In this document: in pieces, positions 52,718 to 64,000 of the stretch
Layout: the number at the start of each line of letters is the position of its first letter
Position numbering within the stretch: position 1 is the stretch's first letter
Source: Acorus gramineus
Taxonomy: Eukaryota; Streptophyta; Magnoliopsida; Acorales; Acoraceae
Direction of reading: 5' to 3'
Assembly (NCBI GenBank): GCA_030737835.1
Contig: CM060852.1
Coordinates: 20,011,868-20,075,867 of the forward strand
Length of the DNA stretch: 64,000 nt
Position numbers and translations under genes: made by a program
The notes under the pieces: model-generated
Told to the model about the DNA's origin: nothing
What the model saw: only the letters and a program-made list of their open reading frames with translations
Database searches by the model: none

Positions 52718-55529
52718 TTTACAGGGGGTTATTTGGATTTCCAGAGAATGCAGAGGGTTACATGGATTTTGATACATTTACAAAGTGGTTATATGGATTC
52801 TTCCGAAGAAAAAAAAGAAGAGAAATCGATAGGTACGACGTCGGTGCCAAGGATGCAGCATAGGCGAAATCTCGGTCACTCTCAAGACGTGTGGGCCGTG
52901 GAGGTGGCCGTAGATGAATGGCCGGCGACATGTAAACATCTCCGGCCCCCACAGCAGTGGTGGTCGTCCGGTCTCCATCACCATCTTCTCCTATGGTAGT
53001 TATAAATTAATTAATTAATGCAACCTCCCACCCCACCAACTTTAACAAAGTCCCTCTCAAAAGGAAGACGTTTCAGTGCATTTGGACTGCCACATCTCTG
53101 AATTTGTTCTGATGCTCAAAGTGCACTCCAGCTTCTTAAAGGGCCTGGACCTGGACAACCTCAACTTGTGGACTCCATATTAGTTATTCATCAACTCTTG
53201 AACAAGGTGGAAATTGTGGAATTTCATAAAGCAGAGCGACATTCAGTTAAAGGATCGGAGGAGTTAACTCGATATACAAGGCGTATTATGTCATCAACAC
53301 ACATTTTGGAACTCCATGACTCACATGTCTGAGGATAGTTACACCATGTTTTTCTTCTTTTCAGTTATATTGTATAAATGAAGTGGAGCAAATGTTGACC
53401 GTTGTTCCATCTCTGTAAATGCTCTTACTTTATGATCTATAGAATGCCCTATGCTTTGGGCCTTGACAAATAAAAAGAAAAATAAAGAAGGAAAAAAAAA
53501 GAAGGAAACAAGTTTCGCCTATGATTAAGACCCATTACTCGTCTAACGTGGGTAATTAAAGACACGTTCAGTTACAATAAAACAAAACGGTTACCATAAA
53601 ACTCATCCACTAAGCAGCCATTAAGGAAGAGTTGTTACAACGACAATGAGGCCAGTGACAACGGCTACTAAAGTCTAAAAACGTATAAAAGGGAGGAGGA
53701 TGAATGAATTAAGGTATCTAATTTTCATTTGCTTACAAGTCACCCTTGGAGTAAGATTGTTTTTTAAATTCTTTTACTGATACATGTCTTCAAAGTCTTT
53801 TTGGTTGACACCACACCGTTGTCCCCCTGATTCCTTTTTTAGTGCAGACTTATCCGGGTCTGGATTCGAGAGAAAAGCTCCGTCTGATTGTTTTGATTGA
53901 GGGGAAAATTTTCTTTCTTGAGCTTCTATCAAGGATTGGGGTACAGAGAACTAAGAAAATGGTAAAATGATGTAGACTCGCAATAGAATACTAAATACCC
54001 CCCTCTGGTTATGATGTCTAAATTGATGTTGAACTTTTAAGTTGGATCATATGGACTTCAATGAGCATTTTATGGTCACGTGCGTAAACCTTTACTTCTT
54101 AAATTTTGACATCACTAGTTTAGATATGTTAACAATCCTAATACTTTCCTTTTCAGTAAATGATATTTAAGTACAACCATATCAGGTTACTATTATGATC
54201 CATATAACCTGCTTTGTCGAGAATCAATACTGATATAATAGCAAATAATCATTAATCCAATTGTAGCATGAGAGAAAGAAGCATAGCAAACCTAACAGAA
54301 ACTGAAACATTGAACGATATGTTTTATTTGAGCCCGTCTATCAAGTGCAACATTGTGTAATATTACATTTAGTGCAATATCCAAGCACACCCGTCTATCA
54401 AGTGGCCCTCCTAAAAACACTGATCATCAGACAATCTCATGATCATAACCAAAAAAAAAGAAAAAAGCAACCTAGTCGCGGGTTTTATTATAGTATACTT
54501 TATATTTTTAAAATTAAAAAAATATATTATTCTATTTCAGTATATACTTATTTTTTATATAACAATTCTTTTTACAACACCAAATATACCCTTGTATACA
54601 TTTTTAATTATTTAATAGTCATCTGCTCTATATATTTTTGTAGGTGTGATACTGAGACATATATCTTGTTAAATTTTTTTAACATTTATTAAAAATGTGA
54701 GTTTATTAAATTCAAAATACAACGATGTTTACTATTTTAAATAAATTAAAACATTTGAGAACTGCATTTGGAATTGCATTTGGGACTGTACATGACATTA
54801 AATTTATATAATGTTCCATGGTGAAGCTATGTAAACATTACTACATGAAGTGAAGATTGACTGCAGCTTTCCATCCATTGACAGATCCACCTCAAGTTAT
54901 ATTGAAAATATAACAAAAAAAAGAAGTTATTCCTTCTCTTTCAAGAACATTAAATCTTGAAAAATGTTAGATTCAGTCATTTTTATCAACCAAAACTCAA
55001 ACCACAAAAAAAAAAAAAAAAATTCATTATCATTTTCAATGAGTATGCACAGTCAACCATATAATCCAATTTTCCACCACTACTACCAAACCCCCTGATA
55101 AACAATCTATAATGAAGAATAAAAAAAAACGACCCAGAAAAAGAATACTTATTTTCACATCCAAAGAAACAGTGATACATATAGATCTAAATCAATCCAA
55201 AAATAAAAAACAGAATAAATTTTAAATCAAAAGCAAGACTTCCATCAATAAGTTTATGGGCTCAAATTGTTTTGAAATGAGACTAAAATACTTATATTTT
55301 ATTATTTTATGGGTATTTTAATAGTCTGACAAAATATTGGATGAAATTTCATGAAATTTGAAGTTGAAGGAATCATATTTTGAGACTAGGGACCTGACTA
55401 TAAATTTAAAAATTTGAATCAGGAACCTGTTTGCAACACAGATATAGGTCTAGTTGTGAAACAAGTAGAACCTGAGGGTCTATTTGAAAATATCCCAGAA
55501 AAAGACAAAAATTTCCTAATTTTTGTCTA
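52718..55529. repeat. Segmental duplication, segment B copy 2
   Basis: It is collinear with B1 (26099-28944). It starts directly after the Copia right LTR and is broken at 55529 by the second retrotransposon; the last 80 bp of the segment reappear at 62790-62873. It carries the same GC-rich island (52823-52998) and gypsy LTR (about 53330-53880). No gene is present. Confidence 0.92.
53330..53880 (+). mobile_element. Ty3/gypsy LTR (solo or fragment), B2 copy
   Basis: It is the duplicate of 26700-27255, with the cgtataaaagggaggaggat promoter-like sequence (53684-53703) and the ctttttggttgacaccacac block. No internal domain is present. Confidence 0.5.
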
Positions 55530-55872
55530 TATTGTAAATATATGCATATTATTGTAAATACATGTATAGGGGTGTGTTGTAAATACATGCATATGAATGT
55601 GCATGTAATTATAAATGTATGTAATTGTGGATGACCTCTTGATGCATGTATACATTAGTGTATCAAATTAATTGTAAATTCATGTATGTTGGAAATACAT
55701 GAATGAGTTATTATGGTTATTTCCCCTATAAATAGAGGGCTTGTAAAATATGAAAGGTATGGAAAATGAAATGAGAAGTTCTTGAATAATACTTTCTCTA
55801 CCCCTCTTATATGCTTCAAATTATCTTGTGTTTGTTTTGTGTTTCTATCTCTTTGTCTATTATTTTATAACA
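55530..55872 (+). repeat. Left LTR of Copia element 2
   Basis: It begins tattgtaaat (TG mutated to TA) and ends ttataaca. By eye it differs from the right LTR at about 12 of 343 positions, all transitions. It includes taaatagagggcttgt and repeated tgtaaatacatg motifs. Confidence 0.93.
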
Positions 55873-56221
55873 CGTTATTAGCACGAATGAGCTCTCAAGG
55901 CCAATTTGTATGTTCATATTATTAGTTGGTTCTTAGTGATCTGCATCAAAAATATTCCCACATGCCTTACATCTGTACGTGTTGAATTCATTGTTGTTAT
56001 GAGCATGGCATGTTATTTAGTTTATTATTCTCATGAATGAAACCACTAATATTGGTAGAACCTATGAATCTGTTATGATATTATATTCATCATCATGCCC
56101 TATTTGAAAACACCCATGCGGAAGCACCATTGATAAGCATATTAATTATACATTAAAACCCCTTAATCTAATTTTCTATATCCTTATTTTATGTATAATA
56201 ATAACTAATATTAAGAATTCA

Positions 56222-57655
56222 TGTGTTATTGCAGGTAATTGACTTAAATGATGATTATCAATACAAGATATGCTACAAATCAGTTAAAGATGTGAAGGAG
56301 AATCAAGAGTTTCTAGAAGATCCTTATGGAAAAAAGATTTGGTTAAGATTGAATAAAAATCAATCCAATCAAATATATTCTTCAAAATCCCGTTCCACTG
56401 TTTTGATCATAACTTTTGCCTCAAGTATCTGATTTATGCTCATTATATGGCGTTGGAAAGATAATTTCAAGATCTACAAATCACTATTTCATGAAGATTT
56501 CGTAATTCCATCTTATTACGGGTCAAAAAGCCATCTGAAGATTCTGCAGAAAATCAATGACGGGAATTAAATCTAAACTTCATATGAGGAAGGTTGAGGC
56601 CAATCTTAACTACCCAATCTTAACCATCCAATTGCAAATAAATGGTTGAGATTCAAGAGCTGGAGGCTATAAAAGGTGGAGGCACAAAGACAATCAAAGG
56701 AGAGGAAGGATTCAAGAGTTTTGCTTTGTTTTTGTTTTTCTTTTCATCTCATATATTTTGATTCTTGTATTCTATTAGATCTGAATTTTAATATTAATTT
56801 TGTGTTTTTATTTTCAAGAATTTTTTAATAATATGATGTCTTTTATTTTTCTTTTCTTTTATTTGATCATGTCTTCTAGTAGCTAAATCTTCAACTAGGG
56901 TTGAAGATGAAACCATGCAATGCTAGTTTAGGATTTTATATTTAGATCTGAATTCTCCATATTGTTTGCTTTATTGCTTACGAATCTCTCCTTCAATTCT
57001 CTTTTGAAACCTTTTATGTGAATTTCTTATTACCTTCTTCAAAAATCTCTTGTATTTGATTTGATAAAATATGCTTTGATTGAGTTCTATGATATTTTAT
57101 GCTCTTCTTAACATGTTGAATATTGAGTTGGTAGATTTTATAAAGGGAAGGGAGATAGATCATTCTATTGGGTTTTCATAAATCAAGGTTTTTAATCGTA
57201 GAATCATCTTCAAGGATCTCTTGTTTAGGGTTTGATAGGGTATGCTTGGTTAACTATTTGATATCTTATTCTCTTCCTAATATGTGAATATTGAGATGAT
57301 TGTTTTTATTTCAAATCTGATTTTATGAAATAATTAATATGATTTTAAATATTTATTGTCCGATTGGTATTTGATTAACGTCAATATTGATTGAGTTATA
57401 TGGTGGAGTTTCATATTTGAATATAATCCCTAAATTGGTATTGCATGGTGGATTCTAAAACCCTAGTTATCTTTTCATATTAATATTCTCTTTTTAATAA
57501 TAATAATAATAAAAACTTCATCAATCTTTCTTTCTAATTCGATTAGTTAAATTGATTAATAATTCGATTTGAACAATTCTCTGTGGGTTCGACCCGTATT
57601 TGCTAGATCTATACTTCTGTAACGATCCGTGCACTTGCGGTAATTAATAACAACT
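56222..57655 (+). mobile_element. Nested LTR-like insertion in Copia element 2
   Basis: The segment starts near tgttattgcaggtaattgac and ends near gtgcacttgcggtaattaataaca. Close to its 3' end it carries caattctctgtgggttcgac followed by a short spacer and cgatccgtgcacttgcggt. That is a signature of the 3' end of large plant LTRs. A promoter-like ctataaaaggtggaggcac occurs at 56669. No internal domains follow, so it is probably a solo LTR of about 1.4 kb. The exact ends and target duplication are not resolved. Confidence 0.5.
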
Positions 57656-60165
57656 TAAATATTCAATCAACCATGATTCAAGTATTAAACCATCCACACT
57701 TTATTTCCATGAAAATATATCTTTATGGTTGGAAAGATATCAATTTATCTGTCGCTATAAGAAAAACATGCTACTCCATTCTGTTTATATTTACGTCGGG
57801 CCATTATACATGTTGCTGTTTAATTTTTTTATATATATACTAATGCATGCCTTTTGATAGAAGTGCTCATTATATTGTGGGTGCTACGCATAGTAACAAG
57901 TAGAAATCATATGTTGGTTTTGAATTTTTTTTTTGGTGGATCAGTTATGATTTTTTTTTGTGATGATATCCGGCAACCATATACTATGATTTAGATGATA
58001 CAATTTGTAGCTTAAAAAAAAAAAATTCAATTTTGTGCATCAATCTTGGTTTTTATCAATTATGATAAACATCTCCAATTATTGTATTTTAATTTGGTGA
58101 GTTCATGATACTCAAATCATCATGATTTTATTTTGTATTACATGTGGTTGGATGTCAACAGCATCCAGTTTGATGTAATATTTCCTTATTCGGGTTTTTT
58201 TGTTAGAAGGAAATTAGGTTCTTTGTTAAAAGGGGATTGTCTGTTTGGTTTTGCATCTTGTATTATTGTTAATTAACAATTCTCTCCCATACATGCATGT
58301 TTTTTTAAAATCGGATAAAGTGATTGAAAGATCCAATTGCTCACAAAATGATCCATGTATATATATCAGTTACATATTTATCAAACCCAGTTGACTGTCA
58401 TGTTCGGTTCAATTTAAACTATTAATTTACATGCATCACCATCTTCTGAAGAGCATCTATTTGTTTTGACTATGGAATAATGTTTTATTGTTTCAAGTAT
58501 TGCTTAGATATGTGTTATAAATTAATTTTGAGTATCTTGATATTTTCAATAATAGTTCTTTTCGTAGATATTTGATGTCAGATCTGTTAATGGCCTCAAA
58601 AGGGTTATAAGATTACATAGATTGGTTACAGTGCAAGGAGTATGCTTGCAAATAATTTTTTTTGAGTTAATTAAATTACTAGTTCTTTTTCTCTTATGCT
58701 TGCAAATAACTTGGTTGCATCATCTCTGCATGGTGGATTAAATATTAGCATGCATGGTGTCCATGATAAATTTGTTAAAGAAAATGATGAAACCTAAATT
58801 TGTCTTGATATTAATTTAATTTATCTGGATGTCTCATTCTTAATGGAAATATCATGTATTCGGATACATCAAGGCTGAGTTCTTTTCTTTCAATTCCTTG
58901 TGAGTCTGTATTTATGGATACTTGATGAGATATCCAACTTGATGTTACAAAGAAAATCATGTTCCTGTAGGACAATGAAAAAAAAAGAGTTTATTAATGA
59001 ATCCATGAAGGATCATACAAAAAAAAAAAAAAGTTTATGATTCATACTGGGACCATACAAAAGAAATGAAATTTATTTTTTTTGGATCCTTTTAAGGACC
59101 ATAAAAAAAATGATCACATGTATATCCTTCAAAGATCATGTAAAAGATATGATTAAAAGTGTTCCTGAAGGACTACATACAATTTTATTATCCCTGAAGG
59201 ATTATATAAAATTCGTGGTTATTTGGGTCCTTGTAGGACAATACAAAAGTTATGAAAATTTTACGAAATTTTATTATCCCTGAAGGATATAAACAAATCA
59301 TGGCTGCTCGTGTCCCTGTAGGACCATTAAAAAAAAAGGATCCATGTATCCTAGCAGGAATATCTAAATTATGATTCGCTCTCACCATCATAATAAGAGG
59401 AAATCATGATTAACTTTCATCATCATAATAAAGAGGACTTAAAGATTAATACTTCATTGACAAAGGTCCATTGGCCATTATGCCTCAAATATGCTCCAGT
59501 TATAGCAATATTGAGAGCATCAATTTTATATATTCTCGTCGTCGAGCAATGATTGGTAGAAAGATCATGTAACCAACTCATTGGTAGCATCACTGCCGGA
59601 AGCAAATGCATTTTATCTTATTTTTGCCATGGAAGTTGGGGTCAAGAATGATGAGATCATGATTTATTTAGTTGAAAGCACGACAATCATAGAGTTTGTA
59701 AAACATTTCAAACCACTGGAAGTGGTTTGCTAATGAACAAAAGCATAACTAAACGAAAAATGTTCGTAGAACAAACCCCTAACACAAGGAAAATGATTGT
59801 TATTTATGTGGTGCTTTTAAAATATGGCAACGTACCTTATGTACGATCAGACTTTTGTCATTTATGTATTTATATTTTTATAATTTTTCTTTGTTATCTT
59901 AAATGCATTTTCTTATTTTATTTGTCTTATTATTTTGAGTTTAATATAAGTATTATTTCTGGTACTATAAATTTGATTAAAAGTTCCTGAAGAGCAAATA
60001 TTATATGACCAAAAGGTACATAATGATGCTTCAAACAGTTGAAAATTCAATGACAAAGAACTAAAAGTTTCTTTTGTCCAACGATGAGAGGATGTTTTTA
60101 CCACATGAGTTGTGATCTATCATTATAATGAGACAATATTCCCGTCGTTAGGGGGAGGAAATCCG
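57656..60165 (+). other. Decayed interior of Copia element 2
   Basis: No domain can be read with confidence. 58965-59360 holds a diverged array of about eight to ten copies of a phrase like cctgaaggaccatacaaaa at 40-60-bp spacing. 59440-59720 is probably from the gag or integrase region but too broken to identify. Confidence 0.45.
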
Positions 60166-60169
60166 TCGC

Positions 60170-62220
60170 TTGAAGAACGACGTGAAATTTATTATTAGAA
60201 CACTTCATCATAAGAGAATTGAGCATCAGTGCCAGATGCATTTACTCATACAGAAAAGTGACAAGGTCACATATTCAATTGTAAAAACTCCAGTTCGGAT
60301 TGGTGTTCTAATTGAAAAATTATCAGTATGTCGGCTAAATAATTCACAAAACATGCCTGAAGCATGGAAGACCTATAGGTTTAAAAGATCATTTTGTTCT
60401 CTGAAAGAGAAAAATAATGCTCCAGAAGAGCCTGAAACACTTGTAAGATCCACATTATTAACTTCTGCAGAAGATAAAATATCCGAAGAGACACATGTCC
60501 CTGAAGTGACACGTCTCCAAAAGATATACATGGAAATGAAGAAATTCCATATGTTATACAAATACAAAAGGATCTTGTGAGATTGCAAACAAGTGATCAT
60601 TGATGATATATTTTGCTATAGCTGCTAAAATCATGATTTAGAACAATATTCATTGTATTAATATAAGGAATGCCAAAAGTATGGCCGGCCGATTAGTGTA
60701 AAAGACAAAATTAATTCTCAGAAAGAGAAAGGTACGAGAAAAGATAAACAAAGAGGCTAATGCTCCCGAAGAGACCTCAATACAAGCAACAGAAGCAATT
60801 GATCAATTTCATCTTTCTAAAGAAATAAGTTCAGAAGAGGTAGCCCCCAGGAGGCACATATAAACAATGAGATCTCATTAAATAATAAAGAAGAAAGATG
60901 GGATATAATAAAATCATTGTCGACAATGAATTTCATATGATGTTGCTTTTGCTATTATAAAAGATAGTGAGGATCCGAAACCATGAACCGTCGTAGAATG
61001 TCGACGTAAAAATTATTGGCCAAAAATTGGAAAGAAGCAATGCAGGTAGAATTACATATGCTAGCGAAATGTGAAGTATTTGGACCTGTTGTCCAAACAA
61101 CTGAAAATGTAAAGCCTGTAGGATACAAATGGGTATTGTAAGAAAGCACAATGACAAAAATTAAATTGTGAGATATAAAGCATGTCTTGTGGCACAAGAT
61201 TTCTTACAGATACCTGATATTGACTATGAAAATTATATTCTCCCGTGACGGATGCAAATCACATTTTGATTTTTAATTACTTTGGCAGTCTTAAAAGGAC
61301 TGAATATGCTTCTAATGGATGTAGTTACATCATATTTATACGGAACACTAGAAAGTGAAGATCCTTGAAGGATTTAAAATGCCTGAAACAAATAACGCAT
61401 CCGAAGCATGTATTCTATCAAAAAATCTTTACATGAGTTCAAGTAATCTGGGCGCATTGGAACAATCGCCTAAGTAAATATTTATTGAAAGAAGGATATG
61501 AGAACAATCTAATTTATTCTTGTATTTTTATCAAGAAATTGGAATATGGATATATAATCATGATTCGAATATATAGGGATTTCTGAAGAGTTTACAAAAA
61601 TTGCTTTATATTTAAAGAAAGAGTTGATCGAAATGAAAATCTTGGGAAAACAAGATATTGTCTCAACTTATAGTTCGAGCAAAACCCAAGTAGAATCCTT
61701 GTCCATCAGACAATGTAGTACAGTAAAGTTCTAAAGAACTTTAATATAGACAAATATCGATCCATTAAGTTTTCTTATATATGTCAGGTCATTTGACACA
61801 AATAAGGACTATTTTTCATCCATAAGAAAATAATGAAAAACTTCTTGGTCCTGAAATACCATATCTTAGTGCAAATAGCATATACGAGTGCAGTAAGTGC
61901 TTTATTATATTTCGCACAAGGTAGATATTGTATTTTTAGTTAACTTGTTGGCCAAATTTTATTCTACATGAAGACTTTGGTATTGTGAAAAGCACATTTT
62001 TTTGTAAAACAAAAAATATGGGTTTATTCTATTTAAAATGATTTTCTAATGGTTAAATATAATTCAACATTCATCATGAAGATAATATTACATGTATAGC
62101 ATGATTTAAAAGAATGCTTCATCAAAGAACTATTCACCAAAGCATTACCAACCGCGACATTCAAGAAGCTGAAGCAAAACATTGGAATGCGTCGACTGAA
62201 TGATCTTCATGCTAAAAACA
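60170..62220 (+). pseudogene. Copia element 2 pol remnant (linker, RT, RNase H end)
   Basis: 60170-60840 matches the lysine- and glutamate-rich linker before reverse transcriptase, with APEEPETL and RPISVKDK-like pieces. 60960-61250 is the start of the RT domain, where WKEAMQVELHMLAKCEVFGPVVQ, VKPVGYKWV and ACLVAQ can be read across several frames. 61240-61400 includes LLMDVVTSYLYGTLES-like sequence. The very end, near 62135-62210, reads KALPTATFKKLKQNIGMRRL, the usual C-terminus of this Copia type. Stop codons and frameshifts are many. No protein can be made. Confidence 0.8.
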
Positions 62221-62446
62221 GGGGGAGTAATTTAATTCAAAAATATTTGTATACTGTACTCTTTTTCCTCGATCAGTTTTTTTTTCCATTGGGTTTTTTT
62301 TTCTGGCAAGGTTTTAATGAGGCAGTAGGAAAACATACACTTGAATATTGTACTCTTTTTCCTTCGCTGAGTTTTTATCCCACATGATTTTTCTTAGCAA
62401 GGTTTTAACGAAGCATATTCTTGTGTGAAGGTCATCCAAGGGGGAG

Positions 62447-62789
62447 TGTTGTAAATATATACATATTATTGTAAATACATGTATAGGGGTGTGTTGTAAA
62501 TACATGTATATGAATGTGCATGTAATTATAGATGCATGTAATTGTGGATGACCTCTTGGTGCATGTATACATTAGTGTATCAAATTAATTGTAAATTCAT
62601 GTATGTTGGAAATACATGAATGAATTATTATGATTATTTCCCCTATAAATAAAGGGCTTGTAAAATATGAAAGGTATGGAAAATGAAATGAGAAGTTCTT
62701 GAATAATACTTTCTCTACCCCTCTTATATGCTCTAAATTATTTTGTGTTTGTTTTGTGTTTCTATCTCTTTGTCTATTATTTTATAACA
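62447..62789 (+). repeat. Right LTR of Copia element 2
   Basis: It begins tgttgtaaatatatacatat after a polypurine tract and ends ttataaca, the same length as the left LTR. Confidence 0.95.
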
Positions 62790-62931
62790 GTTTATATATT
62801 ATTGGGTGACTCCCGATTGCTGTGCCAATTTATACATGCGTTCCAATTTCTACCTACCTCCACTTTCAAAAAAATGTGTGTTTCAGTTTCACCAAACAAA
62901 CATTATTCCCCTACCTAATTATAAGGGTCCC

Positions 62932-63530
62932 AAAAAGCCCTGCCCGCCCGGCTCAGGCCCGTAGGCCGAAACCTGGCTACTGTCAGTTCGTGGCCCCGGC
63001 CAATGGCCCATTTTCAGGGTTAGACGGGTTGGGCCTCATTCTGGAGCCCAGGTTAGGCCCGCCCGAATTGGACCCGTTCAGGCTAGCATGCAGTTTTGTT
63101 CACTGGCTCGGCCCAAAGGCCCGTGTGGAGTAATCTAATAAATGAGTCACATATCATTTATGTAATTTTTATTTAAATTATTAAAATTTATGTAGATCTC
63201 AATCTAATTAGGTACATATAGTTTTTTAGTTTTTAAAATAATTTATTCATTTAATATTTTTATTTTTAAAAATTCAATAGATGTAAATATTTTTTTCAAT
63301 ATTATACTTTTAATTTTATGTTATTTTTAACATTTATATACAAATAAATAACTCAAAATTAAAAATTTAAAAGAAATAAGATGTTTAAAATCTGGACCCG
63401 TAGGCCCACCGGTGGGCCCACAGCCGGGCCCGGCCAGTCAGACCGCTCAGGCCTGGGCCCATTTTTATGGCCTCGGGCCTGAGCCCTGTTTCAACCAGAC
63501 CGGCCCGGCCCGGCCCGTTGCCTATTCCTA
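62932..63530. mobile_element. Non-autonomous hAT-like element (GGCCCG-rich ends), second copy of the 11417 family
   Basis: The left end taagggtcccaaaaagccct and the right end ggcccggcccgttgcctattccta resemble those of 11417-12488. Both GC-rich ends have many ggcccg units around an AT-rich core (63140-63390). Flanks cctaatta and ctaaatta may be a degraded 8-bp target duplication. No ORF of note is present. Confidence 0.6.
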
Positions 63531-63538
63531 CTAAATTA

Positions 63539-64000
63539 TCACATGAACATGAAAATGAAATGCTTGCGGAATTATAGAACTTACATGTTTAATTAAAACC
63601 TCTAATTAAACCTTTACAAGATCTAATTACACGTCCTTTCAATCACGAACACATCAATCAGGAGATTGTTTATATATATATAATAATCACACAAATCCAC
63701 AACCCAAATATCTCTCTAATTTGTCCGTTTTCATTCTTAATTATGCATCTCACACCATATGATACTCTCAAGATATATATCCGATTCAAGAGACGATGTT
63801 GTGTAACTGTCTCGTGCAGTTTGTGGATGATAGGTTAATATCATGGATAAGCATGCATCCCTCCCTCCCCACCCAAATGGTGCACCAATCTAATCAAACA
63901 ACACCAACAAATAAACAAAACCTTGATCAGAAACCATCTCATCATACAAGACACAAATGAAAACACAACCAATATATCATAAAACGCGATTGCCCTCCAT
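63539..64000. other. AT-rich DNA at the right edge, nothing recognised
   Basis: No gene, repeat or regulatory element is convincing. The last bases (cgattgccctccat) could be the start of a minus-strand feature beyond the window, but only a six-codon frame is visible. Confidence 0.4.

Larger units (their letters stand above)
55530..62789 (+). mobile_element. Second Copia-type LTR retrotransposon, highly decayed interior
   Basis: It has 343-bp LTRs at 55530-55872 and 62447-62789. The target duplication is gtcta (55525-55529) and gttta (62790-62794), and the empty site survives in B1 near 28937-28960. A polypurine tract aagggggag precedes the right LTR. The sequence cgttattagcacgaatgagc after the left LTR resembles a primer region used by some plant Copia elements. 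Coding remnants are at 60170-62220. Another LTR-like sequence is nested near 56220-57655. Confidence 0.92.

Overview
This is nuclear DNA from a flowering plant. The evidence is GT-AG introns in every real gene, plant class III (GH18) chitinases, a chloroplast-targeted GDT1/UPF0016 gene, and dense plant transposons (Copia, Ty3/gypsy LTRs, hAT, Mutator-like, CACTA, Tourist MITEs). Background DNA is AT-rich, while the chitinase exons are strongly GC-rich. That contrast fits a monocot or other GC-biased lineage, but I cannot name the species.

Layout. 1-866 is AT-rich intergenic DNA. 1129-6702 (minus) is an 11-exon GDT1-like chloroplast manganese/calcium transporter gene; all exon phases join into a 357-residue protein. 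8.0-8.4 kb holds a Ty3/gypsy LTR remnant. 9564-10598 (plus) is a two-exon hevamine-like class III chitinase. 10.7-13.3 kb is a foldback element and an hAT-like element with a nested MITE.

From 13.33 kb to 62.87 kb the window is an old tandem segmental duplication. Unit 1 is A1 (13328-23339), then a CACTA remnant, then B1 (26099-29017). Unit 2 is A2 (29180-46387), then a Copia element, then B2 (52718-55529 plus 62790-62873). Each A segment carries an intact two-exon chitinase on the minus strand. Inside A2 a further ~3.7-kb unequal-crossover duplication (junction near 35.62 kb) doubled the chitinase, giving three close paralogues (genes 2, 3 and 4). Unit 2 was then inflated by a 4.4-kb Mutator-like element (38390-42792) just upstream of gene 4, a Copia element with 128-bp LTRs (47298-52716), and a second, badly decayed Copia element with 343-bp LTRs (55530-62789). 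Smaller hAT elements, Tourist and foldback MITEs and a tRNA-derived SINE-like sequence occur in both duplicate copies, so they predate the duplication. 62.9-63.5 kb is another hAT-like element, and the last 460 bases show nothing I can name.

How the genes work together. The chitinases carry signal peptides and conserved active sites, and should act outside the cell or in the vacuole on chitin or peptidoglycan-like polymers in defence. Genes 2-4 share a near-identical core promoter (TATA box; G-box in genes 2 and 3). Gene 4 has lost the G-box and had its distal promoter displaced by the Mutator-like element. No wholly new system is evident. The most unusual material is the structural history of the chitinase array and the gene-like segments carried inside the long-TIR element.
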